Origin: Cyprinodon diabolis
Taxonomy: Eukaryota > Chordata > Actinopteri > Cyprinodontiformes > Cyprinodontidae
Assembly (NCBI GenBank): GCA_030533445.1
Contig: CM060070.1
Coordinates: 28,190,001 to 28,254,000, forward strand
Length of the DNA: 64,000 nucleotides
Direction: 5' to 3'
Both the position numbers and the translations under genes were made by a program. The notes below the pieces were generated by a model, which was not told where the DNA came from, did no database searches, and saw only the letters and a list, made by a program, of their open reading frames with translations. Below are positions 23,967-35,173 of this stretch, piece by piece; position 1 is the stretch's first letter, and the number at the start of each line of letters is the position of its first letter.

Positions 23967-25356
23967 CAATGGTGGAGCTAGGCTTTTAAAGCAGGGGTGG
24001 CAAAGGGATGGCGAGGTATTATTTTGGGGGGGTCAATATATAAAGGGTTTAGTTAGACTAAAAAATTATTTTCCAAAAAATGTATATTGAATAAATTAAA
24101 GTTGTTTATTTTCCAAAATATATACAATTATGTACTGTACAATGTATTATAAATTAAGTATACAACAAAAAAAGAAAGAAAAAGTACTCAATGTGCTCCT
24201 TGGACTAATCAAATCCAGTAGTAAACAAAAACCTGAGGTAAATTTGGACCTGTCAAAACAAGGCATATTTATATGTGTACCACAAGAAGAATAACAGTAG
24301 AATAATGTACAGCCCTTTAAAACTGACTGTAGTTTACCACTGCCCAGTAATATGACAACACCAAGTTCACGAAAACAACTGGAACAGCAAAATTCGGTTC
24401 TGGTGAGATGAAGCAAAATGTTTTACAAAGTCTTCCATATTTAGAGAATATGCCCTCCTTAACTCAACACTGAGTTAAGGTGACTTAATCTATGATCTGC
24501 CATTGTTGTCCTAAGGTGGGTTTTTTCTAATTTAATGACAAAGAACCTTCTTTCACAGGATTCAGTGCTAACTGAAAACACAACTGAAATTTTGCTAAGG
24601 GAAAAATGTTGATGGAAAACCTCTTTGTAAGGTTCCAAAAACACAACAAACTCAAGTAGAGAAGTTGGTCTCTCTCCGTTTTTCTCCCTTCTTAAAAGAA
24701 GCCTGCTCGTTTGATGAAGCTCAGGCTTACGGTCTTCTAAATCTGACTTGAATGTTTTCCCCAAAGCAAGCAGAGGCTGGTCTTTTATTAACGATGGGCC
24801 GCAATTCATACACAAGGCTTCCAATGTACCAATATGCTGTATTACACATACTGTACCAATATGAATAATTGTACCTCATTTCTGTGATTGTTGCTGAACA
24901 TTTTGCTAATGACATGTTCTTTTAAGCGTCTTCATACCAGTTTGACGGTATTTGTTCGTTCATGAGACTGGTAATTGAGCAGTAATAATCATAGGTAGTA
25001 CTAAGCACAAGCACTGCGGTGCAACATCTCCCTTACTTCTCATTAGAACAGGACTTTGTTTAATTTAGTACCAATAAACGTACATACCAGCAAAGGAAAT
25101 GCTTTTCATTGATCCTGTGTGTCGCTGCAGTGTTGTGTTTTAGAGCTGTTTGAAGCACGAAGGAACTGCATGACAGCCTAACCAATTAAAATCCAGCAGA
25201 AGCATGCTGCATGAAGATGCATTCAAGTCTGCTGGGAAATGTGATTGTTTCTTTGCAAATGTTCATAAAATTCAAACAGTGTCAATGTTTTCAGCAGGGT
25301 GGCAACAGGGGTGGCAAGGGTTTCTCACCCCAGCTTTCCCTCTGGCTCCGCCACTG
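23967..25356 (-). mobile_element. hAT transposon relic with dimerisation domain
   Basis: The left end reads CAATGGTGGAGCTAG and continues into AGCAGGGGTGGCAA. The right end, reverse-complemented, reads CAGTGGCGGAGCCAG and later TTGCCACCCCTG. These form a degenerate inverted pair of the hAT type. Between them the reverse strand has a 121-codon frame (24824-24459) containing LLEFVVFLEPYKEV and then STESCERRFFVIKLEKTHLR, the signature of the hAT C-terminal dimerisation domain (family pattern STASCERSFSALRRIKTYLR). The upstream catalytic part is missing or unreadable. No clean 8-bp duplication is visible, so it is old. Confidence 0.75.
24459..24824 (-). pseudogene. hAT transposase C-terminal fragment
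   Basis: This 121-codon frame begins MEALCMNCGPSLI, and its second half (about residues 60-121) aligns with the hAT dimerisation fold: a hydrophobic helix, then S-T-E-S-C-E-R-R, then K-T-H-L-R-T-T-M and R-L-S-H-L-N. In intact family members this region holds dimer contacts and the last catalytic Glu lies just upstream. That part cannot be identified here. The frame survives within a decayed element, and nothing indicates it is expressed. Confidence 0.7.
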
Positions 25357-25814
25357 AACTATAAAAGCTGCATAGAGGAAGTGAAGACTACACAAAAAAA
25401 AATAAATGCTAATTTATCTGCATCTTAATGCTGGGTCATATTTCAAGATTCAAGTGGTATTAAAAATTAAGAGACCTCAGACAAGGTTAGAGCAGTTTTG
25501 GTTGTACAAGGGGCTTTCTCACGCCACACGACAAGCACAGAACACCACACATGGCCTGATTTCACCCAGAATATTCAGCTGTCGGATTGGAAATCCCACC
25601 AAACCTCTAGGGATCAAATATGAGTTTGGAGTCAATGAACATGGCGGGCAAAGCAGACACAATGGCAATAGTGTGTGGACTAATTTAATTAGAGAAAAAC
25701 AGAATAAAACAAAAGACAGTAGTTGGTGAGAGTGCAAGGAGGACTCTAATATGCTACTCTATGATTTGGACTGAGTTGTATTTTAAAACCGGAAAATGTG
25801 GAGGAGTTCAATAA
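25357..25814. other. Unassigned DNA between two elements
   Basis: No gene supported. Forward and reverse frames near 25406-25737 overlap each other and show no domain. Confidence 0.4.
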
Positions 25815-26265
25815 CTCTGTGTTCAAGTTGACAACAGACTAGACTGCAGACTCAAATGTGAAGTTGTCAACAAGAAGGGATAAAGCAGTTTGTACATCTT
25901 AAGGAGGCTTAGAACCTTTAGTGTCTGCAGACAATGCTTGGCTTCCACAAGTCTAGTGGAGAGTGTGACCTCTTCTGGCATCATCTGCTGGGGTTACAGC
26001 ATCAGAGTAAATGACTCAGAAAAGCTCATCAAGCTGGAAAAGAAGCCCTTCTCTGCTCTATTAATTCCTCTACAAAATCACAAACAACCCCTTCAGAAGA
26101 CTGTTAAACAACAACAGAGTGTCTTCAGCCAAAGGCATGTCTGGATCCGATAAACGCTATACAACTGATTGAAAAAAATGAAATAAAATTAAATAAATCG
26201 CATTGCATTGTACCAAAATTTATTTTCCCTTTGAGATCAATAAAGTACTTTTAAATTGAACTGAA
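25815..26265 (+). pseudogene. CR1/L2/Rex1-type LINE 3' end
   Basis: The forward strand reads VDNRLDC, then ILRRLRTFSVCRQCLAS, then VESVTSSGIICWGYSIRVND, the segment after the palm domain of fish LINE reverse transcriptases (family pattern YFLRRLRSFNVC ... VVCWGGSI). A nonsense codon interrupts KKG/SSLYIL. The insertion ends in a TTTGAGATCAATAAAGTACT tail, of the AATAAAGTA type that terminates CR1/L2/Rex1 elements. Everything upstream is missing, as in ordinary 5'-truncated LINE copies. Confidence 0.75.
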
Positions 26266-29200
26266 ATGTCTCCTCATATGCTGATCTTTACACCAACTAA
26301 CCAGAAAATAACCAAACTAAGCTTAGAGTTGTTTTTGATAAACAGTTAGTTATAAAAGATATTTTCTGACACCTTTTTAAAAACCCGAGCAAGCATAAAA
26401 AATTAAAATCTCCCAGTGGTAAAAAGGGCATTGATATTACACATACTTTGGTAACCCTATAGGACTTTTTATATACGAGTCTCTCTAATCATTAAAATAA
26501 ACTGATGACATAAAATAGCATGGGATTTGAATATAACTTGTGCTTGTCCAGATGATTAAATCATGAAATTCTCAAGGTAATTGCTGCAAACCAAGATTTC
26601 TACAATATGCATGATAAGTTAGATGATTTCTAGTGAGATCATTAGTTACCATTTTAATGTCACAAAAGTTGTGACGTCAGCACTGATACCCAGAACAAAT
26701 AAACGGGTAATAGTTTGTCAGGATTAAGATTTAGAATTTTCTTTGAGAAGATTGAAAGATTTAACAATCAAACACAGATCCAGAATCAAATGCTTTCAAA
26801 TTCCAATTTAATATGTTTGACATGTCAGTCAAGCTCTTGAAATAAGCAACATTTTTTATTTATCTATCAGATTTCATTTAAGTCATAAATTAGGGATAAA
26901 GTGGGGAACTACAGTTAGACATCAAGCTAGTTAAAATGGATTTTCATCAAGCCAATATTAATGTTGCTCTGTAGATAGCTATAAACTGTATCTGCAAACA
27001 TTAGAAGGAATACACAGCTGCACTGACACTATGGAAAATACAGAACGATTTGTAATTTTCTGACTTTTAGACATTTTAGAATGGTACTTGGAAATGAATC
27101 TATATAATCTATATGTCTGGCAAAACAAATTCAACCCTTGAAAATCCTGTCAGATACTGTATATATGAATATCAAAATAATATAATAGTAGATGAAAGCA
27201 ACAGAAGATCTCCACTTAAAGAGAGCAATAAAATACTAAATAATTATGTTTGTAAATGTAGAGACCTGTTTTCCGTATTTAAAAAAAATATATTTTTTCA
27301 TTTTGAATCGTTACGAAGAAGAGTTTGGCAAGCTGAGTGTCAAACAGCTTTTCCATCCTCAGAGAATTTATGTAATTCCTCTCACACAGAGGCAAGCCCT
27401 TGTACAGTTGGAGAACAAGAACAACAATCTATGGTGGAAGTAGGTTAACATGGGGGAAGAACACAGTTTTACTGCTCTGACCAAAATAAAGCATGAGGAC
27501 TTTGTGGTCCATGGTGCAGTTGGAAAGACAAATATTATTTTTTTTACGAGCAAGGGAAGTCTGGGGAACAACTGTATAAAACTCCTTAATGATTGAATGG
27601 TTAAAGGATTAAGCTCAGCAACCTGGACTCTGAGTCTTGTGTGGGATATGGATGCACGACAAAAAAAAGTCCTACTTGACCATTTTGGTACAGTAAAATG
27701 GACTTATAGAAGCATGCATGCATTTAGATTTTCTAAGATCAACATGCAAATGGAGTCCAATAAATACTCCTGTTTTCTTGGCAGAGATGTTGCCACAGTA
27801 AACTTTGTTTGAGAGGATCCTAAAGTTTAATGATTAGCTCTGAACAAAACACCTTCAGTTCCTTTACAGACAACACTCTCAAATTTGGTTCGTAGTTACA
27901 ATGGTTTGTTTCTTCATTTTTTCACTCTGTAACTGTCTAACATTTGATATTTAACTTTTTAATGGGTGGTGTGTATCAAAGTGTAAGTACCCCTTTTCAA
28001 ATTAAGGCAAGAGTACATTAAGGCACACTGTGTTTCTTTTTCTTAAGGCAAATAAGATTTCATAAAGCCAGAATTTTTCTTTAGAATGAAAATATGTCAT
28101 TTTAAAAGCTTTATATGCACAAGTGGGATTTATTTTAGCCACTGAGTGTCACCATCAGTTTAGATAAATCTTCGGTTAAACAAACTTGCACGCAATGCTT
28201 TTTCATGTTACGGTTAAAGAACTGTGACGGTGAAGAACAATCATATGCAGTTTTCAAAATATTTGAAAAAGAGTTCAATCTAAACTCTTACTTTAACTTA
28301 ATTCTTCTGTCCAGGAATTGGCTTCCATGCCGCTGCTAAATAACATGCTTCATCATGGTTAACCGTGGGGATGGCAGATGGATTTCTGCAGCACCATCAG
28401 AATTATCATGAGCCTTCCGGCTCCTTCCTTGATAAATGCGTTCCTTGCCTCTGCTTGTGATTTTTTTTTTTACCTTCAAAACTGCTTTAAACTTCTCAAC
28501 ACATGTGTCCACCACCAGTTTGTTACATTGCTTATTCTTCTTGACACTGCATGTTCAACATTGTTCTTTAACAAAACATTTATGGACATCACAAACTAGA
28601 TCATTTGCATTTCGAGGAAATTATACCTAGACAGCCTTCATTTATCACTTTGTGACTTATGGAAAGAAAAAGGTTGCACAGGATTATATTTGAGAATTGT
28701 AATACAAGTGCAATAAGTACTTTTTTTTTGTCTAAACAGGTATAACAATCATGCTTAATTTCCCTTTTGCTTTATCACTAAGTACATCTTTTTGCTGTTC
28801 CAACTTCATAAGTCATAAAAGATAGACCATTGTATTTGATCACAATATAAAGAAAAGGGGTTAAGAATACTTTAGCAAGGTAATTTATGCTGATAATTGG
28901 ATTAAATGCATGGTTTTAGATCTTCCTCTCATTTAAACACAAATGCACACACACAAGAGTGGATTTCTGCTACTATTCGAAGCCCAGACATTAGATACTA
29001 ACAGATGGTCATGGCAGTGACAAATTTTAACATAACATTAACATAAATGTAAGTATCAATGCTGTTTCCAGCTAAATTTAACTGCCCCATTCCAGGTAGA
29101 ATACAACTAAATTAATTAAAGAAATAGACAAACAGAGACATATGTCTCTGGCATTTCTATAAAAGACTGAACTGTCTGCCGCTGTTACTCTGTTGCATGT

Positions 29201-29270
29201 GCACCTCACTTCAGAGTGTGTATTTTGTGTCATTCAAACACATGCATGTTTGTAAATGTCCCCCTCTCCT
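26266..29270. other. Unassigned AT-rich DNA
   Basis: No element or gene recognised over 3 kb. All open frames are short and lack domains. Confidence 0.45.
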
Positions 29271-29817
29271 TTCCCAGCTGCAGCTCTCATGCCACGGCCT
29301 CCTCCTGGTAGCCATTATGGGTGTGTGTGTATGTGTGTGTGTGTGTCTGGGTGGTCCAGTCCCGTCTCCTTTCTTCTAATACTTTTCTACTTTTTTGCCC
29401 TGGCGGTGCCCAAGGGCAGAAAAGTTTGGGGGAGGAGGCGAGATAAAGTAGCGGGTGTTACAAGGGGGTCTGAGGGGTTCTGTTGAGAAGAGCAGACGAC
29501 AGGCTAATAAAGCTTCACAGGATCTAGGCCCATCGCTCTCAGCATTTCCTCTTCGCTGCCCTCTATGCTCCCATCCTGCCCCCTTGGTCTGCCCCCCAAC
29601 TCTGCTGTGAACACATGTGGTTCAAATATAATGGGACCCAGCTGGACTTCCACCTTCTGACAGAACCCAGCTCATGCTGTCCAGTCCCAGCCCACATCTA
29701 TCCCTTTTAACTGTAGGTCAGACATGACGGTCCCTTTTGGTACAATATTTTTCACACTGAGTCTCAATATGTCTTTTTTTTCCCTATTTTATTTTTTTAC
29801 ATTTCATTTTGAGAATT
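29271..29817. other. GC-richer block with (TG)n tract
   Basis: It has a TG-rich microsatellite at about 29320-29348 and a CCT/CTGCCC-rich stretch to 29720. Two overlapping short forward frames cross it with no domain. It may be a regulatory or conserved block, but there is no direct evidence. Confidence 0.3.
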
Positions 29818-29886
29818 GGATATAAAGATGGATGGATGGATGGATGGATGGATGGATGGATGGATGGATGGATGGATATAAAGATG
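29818..29886. repeat. (GATG)n microsatellite between 13-bp direct repeats
   Basis: About eleven GATG units lie between two copies of GGATATAAAGATG (29818-29830 and 29874-29886). Confidence 0.95.
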
Positions 29887-32576
29887 CAGCTGACCCTCAC
29901 TGATAAACCCTTCCATGTCCCACCTCCATTGGTCATTCAAACATCAGACTTCCTATGACCCTCTTAATCAGCACCCCTATGCACTTTGGTTTTTGTTCCC
30001 CAGGCCTCCCATGATCCGTCCCCCACCAGTTCAATAAATACAGTAATCAGGGTGGAGGATACAAAATGCCCTCAAGTTTTTTATGGTACCATGAGAGTGC
30101 AAACAAACAATTTGAAGAATTTAAGACAACTTACAAAATATTTTCAATCTGTTTTGGTGGACAAATGCTTCAATTTCCCGTTGCTGCAATGCGAGTATGC
30201 ACATATAAGGGACTGAGATGAAGGCAAACGAATGCGCATTAATTTGCACACTCATAACATTTCAAGTTTTTGTTTCTTCACATGTGACTAGACTTCCATG
30301 ACAAAAGATTAATGACAGAAGCTTGTTCCATGCTTGTTCTAATCTTTGAGGCCGCTGCTAACACACCAACAGGGGCTTGGATGTACCATTATAGATTTAA
30401 TTGACAGTGTAGTGCAGCTTCATTTTTATTAATTTATTTTGTTTATTTTATGGTAAATAAGAATATTTTAATGTGCTTTTTTAAAACGATTAATCAATCT
30501 GTGGTTCTCAGTACAGTCTTTTTAATGGCTGATTGATGGGGGAGTAGCATCTGGGCCACAAATACCCACGGTTTGTATAAGATTATCAAAGAATTTGTCC
30601 CTCTTCTCTCCTCCTATCTAATCTAAACTTTAAGTGGTAACAGAAAACATTGAATTAAGGTGAAAATGTACACTGCATATTACAAAACATGTTAGGCATT
30701 TATAGGGCATATTAATACAGTTGGTAAGAACAGAATTTAGGTTGTGAATGTTGGTGAGTATTTCCAATTGATTTTAGGCTAGCAAAAAGAGTTTGAAGGC
30801 CCTGACTGCCCACCAGTAGGTCTACATAATATTGCATTAATTTATTCCACACAATCCATTCTCTTAATTTTGAAGCGTTTCTCTTGGGTGTGCTGTTTCG
30901 ATTTATGTGGTTATTTTTGTCCAATCAGATTTCAGCCTTTGTTTGTTGCTACGTCAATCAAATCTGCCAAGAATCTTCAGAATAAGCAGTGCTGGCTGTC
31001 GCTGATGTTAGTTTCAGTAGCTTTTATTTGTTCCAGTACGGGTAATTTTTGTGCTGTACACCTTTTGCAAACACGTTCACATTTGACAAATCACAAATAA
31101 AAAATAAAAGAAGAAACACAAGAAACACATAAAATATTTTAAAAAGATAAAAGTAAGATGGATTAAAGAGAGAGAGAGAGAGAAAAAAAACCTTATCAAT
31201 TACCTTACCTTATCAATATTATTGAGGAATGTTTTGTTCAACCAATCAGATTTCAGATTTGCCCCCCAGGACCAGCTAGTGGGCCCACCCCTACGTAGGA
31301 ATTTCTGTCTTCTGATTGGTCAGTTAGAGCAAAATGTTTACAGCCAAGTTAGGCTGGCAACAATCTACATTTTAGATTAGCTTTTTCTGGCCTCAATTAA
31401 CATGTTTTGAATTAACTTTCTGACCCACAGTCAGAATAAACTCTGTTCAAATTTGGAAAAGGGTTTATTTCCAAGAAAACATGAGCAGGAGAAAATTCTT
31501 AATTGTTCAGGATTTTGGAGGAGGTTCTTTGAATGGTGGAGTCTGGATTAAAAGTGGAGTTAATAGTGGCCAGAAACATTTGATCGGGGATTAATAAGAG
31601 AGCTTACTTCTGAATAATTCTGAGCGAGGCGAGGGAAGAGGGCCAAGGTCCCATGTGGGGAAAGGTTCATGATATTTATCTGATAGTGTAAGGTGGTGTG
31701 TTAATAAGAACCAGAAGTCTGATGGAGCCGGGCAGGAAATGATGAACTGCAGAGCGAGCAGGCAGGTAACTTACAGGATCCACAGGAGGTGAATCAGTGG
31801 AACGGGTTCTTCTTGAAATCCACGACAGAAAAACCTAGAGACTGCAAATACAGGGACTGAGCTACTTCTGGCAAATTCACAGGAGATAGCACTCAAATAG
31901 AAAAGTTATAACAAGAGATGGCCAGAGAGACTGCCGGTCAACATTTATCATTTAGCGCTGTTGAAGGCTCTGCTGCTCTTTTAATCCCAGCATTCTGATG
32001 AGGCTAATGAGCTCCACCTGTGTAGGCTGCCCAGGTACTCCACCAAGGTCCTCTGCTGAAAAGATGCATCACTTGCACTCACAAATATACACACACATCA
32101 ATGGCCTTTTTCTAGCCACAACGGATTATAACGGATAAGTTTAGATACAAAGAATTCCTGCACAAAGACAGAAGAATGGATTTCGCTTATAGATAATCAG
32201 CATCTCTGGTGAGTGTGATATAATTTATTTTCGTTCTTTGTACATTATTTTATCAGGTAATTAGATAAATATTGAATATGAATGGCTGCTGATAGTGTAA
32301 ATATGGAAGAGCTGTGGTTATTGAGTAGTGGATTGTGGTTCTGTTAATTGGGGTTCTTGCTTAATTGATCTCTGCATTCACCCTCATGCTAAATCTTCCC
32401 CCCGGTTATACCTGTACTTGTTGCATTTCATATTTGAATTTCATGTTTGAATACTATTGGTGGTTTATTTTGTTAAAATGTGAAAGTGGTGATATTAACC
32501 CCTTGACACCCATTGTTGCAAATATGCAACAAGCCCCACCAAGATAGTATGTGCATTAGTATGTGCAGCATATATA
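29887..32576. other. Unassigned region
   Basis: No gene supported. 30300-30440 contains a non-repetitive stretch with ATTTAATTGACAGTGTAG (homeodomain/TALE-like cores) and could be a conserved element. A (GA)n run is at about 31166-31182. CCAATCAGATTTCAG occurs at about 30920 and 31241. 31430-32090 resembles an unidentified dispersed element but has no terminal repeats I can define. Confidence 0.35.
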
Positions 32577-32578
32577 TA

Positions 32579-33826
32579 CACTATATTGCCAAAAGTATTT
32601 GCTCACCCATCCAAATTATTGGAATCAGGTGTTCCAATCACTTCCATGGCCACAGGTGTATAAATTCAAGCACCTAGGCATGCAGACTGTTTTTACAAAC
32701 ATTTGTGAAAGAATGGGTCGCTCTCAGGAGCTCAGTGAATTCCAGCGTGGAACTGTGATAGGATGCCACCTGTGCAACAAATCCAGTCGTGAAATTTCCT
32801 CGCTCCTAAATATTCCACAGTCAACTGTCAGCTGTATTATAAGAAAATGGAAGTGTTTGGGAACGACAGCAACTCAGCCACGAAGTGGTAGGCCACGTAA
32901 ACTGACGGAGCGGGGTCAGCGGATGCTGAAGCGCATAGTGCGAAGAGGTCGCCAACTTTCTGCAGAGTCAATCACTACAGACCTCCAAACTTCATGTGGC
33001 CTTCAGATTAGCTCAAGAACAGTGCGCAGAGAGCTTCATGGAATGGGTTTCCATGGTCGAGCAGCTGCATCCAAGCCATACATAACCAAGTGCAATGCAA
33101 AGCGTCGGATGCGGTGGTGTAAAGCACGCCGCCACTGGACTCTAGAGCAGTGGAGACGCGTTCTCTGGAGTGACGAATCGCGCTTCTCCATCTGGCAATC
33201 TGATGGACGGGTCTGGGTTTGGCGGTTGCCAGGAGAACGGTACTTGTCTGACTGCATTGTGCCAAGTGTAAAGTTTGGTGGAGGGGGGATTATGGTGTGG
33301 GGTTGTTTTTCAGGAGCTGGGCTTGGCCCCTTAGTTCCAGTGAAAGGAACTCTGAATGCTTCAGCATACCAAGACATTTTGGACAATTCCATGCTCCCAA
33401 CTTTGTGGGAACAGTTTGGAGCTGGCCCCTTCCTCTTCCAACATGACTGTGCACCAGTGCACAAAGCAAGGTCCATAAAGACATGGATGACAGAGTCTGG
33501 TGTGGATGAACTTGACTGGCCTGCACAGAGTCCTGACCTCAACCCGATAGAACACCTTTGGGATGAATTAGAGCGGAGACTGAGAGCCAGGCCTTCTCGT
33601 CCAACATCAGTGTGCGACCTCACAAATGCGCTTCTGGAAGAATGGTCAAAAATTCCCATAAACACACTCCTAAACCTTGTGGACAGCCTTCCCAGAAGAG
33701 TTGAAGCTGTTCTAGCTGCAAAGGGTGGACCGACGTCATATTGAACCCTATGGATTAGGAACGGGATGTCACTTAAGCTCATATGTGAGTCAAGGCAGGT
33801 GAGCAAATACTTTTGGCAATATAGTG
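32579..33826 (+). mobile_element. Intact Tc1-like transposon, copy 1 (1248 bp)
   Basis: Perfect 29-bp terminal inverted repeats begin CACTATATTGCCAAAAGTAT (32579-32607 and 33798-33826), each abutting the TA target dinucleotide (32577-32578, 33827-33828). The element encloses one uninterrupted transposase gene. Length, short simple termini and TA target are standard for Tc1/mariner. Copy 2 at 35174-36421 has the same length, ends and interior, with one base difference noticed by eye. Such similarity implies very recent transposition or a very recent duplication. Confidence 0.97.
32713..33744 (+). CDS. Tc1-like DD34E transposase, copy 1
   Basis: This 343-residue protein cuts the element out at its inverted repeats and inserts it at TA. 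The start was chosen at [13 protein letters not shown], the usual Tc1 N-terminus. The open frame extends 50 codons further upstream only through the terminal repeat and 5' UTR. Domains in order: paired-like helix-turn-helix at about 5-50 ([18 protein letters not shown]), GRPR linker at 59-62, second helix-turn-helix at about 65-125, then the RNase-H-like core. Catalytic residues are Asp154 (WSDESRF), Asp245 (FQHDCAPVH) and Glu280 ([11 protein letters not shown]), giving a 34-residue D-E spacing (DD34E). A glycine-rich box [11 protein letters not shown] lies at 189-199. No stop, frameshift or missing key residue is seen. The length is normal for the family. Confidence 0.95.
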   Translation: MGRSQELSEFQRGTVIGCHLCNKSSREISSLLNIPQSTVSCIIRKWKCLGTTATQPRSGRPRKLTERGQRMLKRIVRRGRQLSAESITTDLQTSCGLQISSRTVRRELHGMGFHGRAAASKPYITKCNAKRRMRWCKARRHWTLEQWRRVLWSDESRFSIWQSDGRVWVWRLPGERYLSDCIVPSVKFGGGGIMVWGCFSGAGLGPLVPVKGTLNASAYQDILDNSMLPTLWEQFGAGPFLFQHDCAPVHKARSIKTWMTESGVDELDWPAQSPDLNPIEHLWDELERRLRARPSRPTSVCDLTNALLEEWSKIPINTLLNLVDSLPRRVEAVLAAKGGPTSY

Positions 33827-33828
33827 TA

Positions 33829-34108
33829 TATTCACTTGTCACATATTGGCATAGAAGTCAAAGAAGGTGCAAACAAGGAGGAAAAAGGTGCATTAAGATT
33901 AAACAATAAACAATATATATACAGTATATCCAGGTATATACAGTAAATCAAGATGAATAAGGATTAAGGTGCAAGTGTACATGTATCGCACACAATGAAA
34001 AACAAAATAAAAATAAGAAATAAAGAAATAAGAAATACAAAATAAAAATATGTACAATCCGGATGGCTTATATACAGTGTATATAAAGTCTATATATATA
34101 TATACATA
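33829..34108. other. AT-rich spacer between two Tc1 families
   Basis: Contains short (TA)n runs (for example near 34092-34104) that supply insertion sites. No gene. Confidence 0.6.
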
Positions 34109-35165
34109 CACTACCTATCAAAAGTTTGGGGTCACCCAAGCAATTTTGTGTTTTCCTGAAAAGTCACACTTATTCACCACCATACCTTGTGAAATGAATA
34201 GAAAATAGAGTCAAGACATTGACAAGGTTAGAAATAATTATTTGTATTTGAAATCTGATTTTTTTTTTTTTACATCAAACTTTGCTTTCGTCAAAGAATC
34301 CTCCATTTGCAGCAATTACAGCATTGCCGACCTTTGGCATTCTAGCTGTTTATTTGTTGAAGTCATCTGGAGAAATTGCACCCCACGCTTCCAGAAGCAG
34401 CTCCCACAAGTTATATTGGTTGGATGGGCACTTCTTGCGTACCATACGGTCACGCTGCTCCCACAACAGCTCAATGGGGTTCAGATCTGGTGACTCTCAC
34501 AAACGTTCTTCTTTGTGATCCAAACACCTCAAACCTGGATTCATCCATCCACAACACTTTTTTCCAGTCTTCCTCTGTCCAATGTTGGTGTGCTTTTGCC
34601 CATTTTAATCTTTCTTTTATTGGCCAGTCTCAGATATGGCTATTTCTTTGGCACTCTGCCCTGAAGCCCAGAATCCTGCAGCCGCCTCTTCATTGTAGAG
34701 GTTGACACTGGTGTTTTGCGTTTTCAGATGAAAGTTCTTTTTTTTCTGGCCATTTAGAGCGTTTAATAGACCCCACAAATGTGATGCTCCAGAAACTCAA
34801 TCTGCTCAAAGGAAGGTCAGTTTTGTAGCTTCTTTAACAAGCTAAACTGTTTTCAGATGTGTGAACATGATTGCACAAGGGTTTTCTAATCATCAATTAG
34901 CCTTCTGAGCCAATGAGCAAACACATTGTACCATTAGAACACTGGAGTGATAGTTGCTGGAAATGGGCCTCTATACACCTATGTACCGTAGACATTGCAC
35001 CAAAAACATTTGCAGCTAGAATAGTAATTTACCACATTAGCAATGTATAGAGTGTATTTCTTTAAAGTTAAGACTAGTTTAAAGTTATCTTCATTGAAAA
35101 GTACAGTGCTTTTCCTTTAAAAATAACGACATTTCCATGTGACCCCAAAGTTTTGAACGGTAGTG
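34109..35165 (-). mobile_element. Deleted Tc1-like transposon of a second family (1057 bp)
   Basis: The termini read CACTACCTATCAAAAGTTTGG at the left and, reverse-complemented, CACTACCGTTCAAAACTTTGG at the right, 24 of 27 matching. TA lies on both sides (34107-34108, 35166-35167). The reverse strand keeps transposase pieces: TEEDWKKVLWMDESRFEVF (first catalytic Asp region), then directly [19 protein letters not shown] (catalytic Glu region). The segment with the glycine box and second Asp is deleted. The copy is non-autonomous and older than the neighbouring copies. Confidence 0.9.
34376..34705 (-). pseudogene. Tc1-family transposase remnant
   Basis: This is the decayed coding part of the 34109-35165 element. 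Reading the reverse strand gives the pre-catalytic helix region, the W-M-D-E-S-R-F motif, a break near 34500, and then the S-P-D-L-N-P-I-E motif with a C-terminal LWELLLEAWGAIS helix. The stretch that should hold the second catalytic Asp is missing and the frame changes, so no enzyme could be made. Confidence 0.8.
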
Positions 35166-35173
35166 TACATATA

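Noticed and set aside
29818..29886. CRISPR-like array
   Set aside because: Pure tetranucleotide repeat without spacers. Nothing in this eukaryotic window resembles a CRISPR locus.
33036..33842. 268-codon reverse-strand ORF across Tc1 copy 1 (and the 256-codon equivalent at 35631-36401)
   Set aside because: It is the antisense shadow of the transposase gene. The forward frame has all catalytic motifs.
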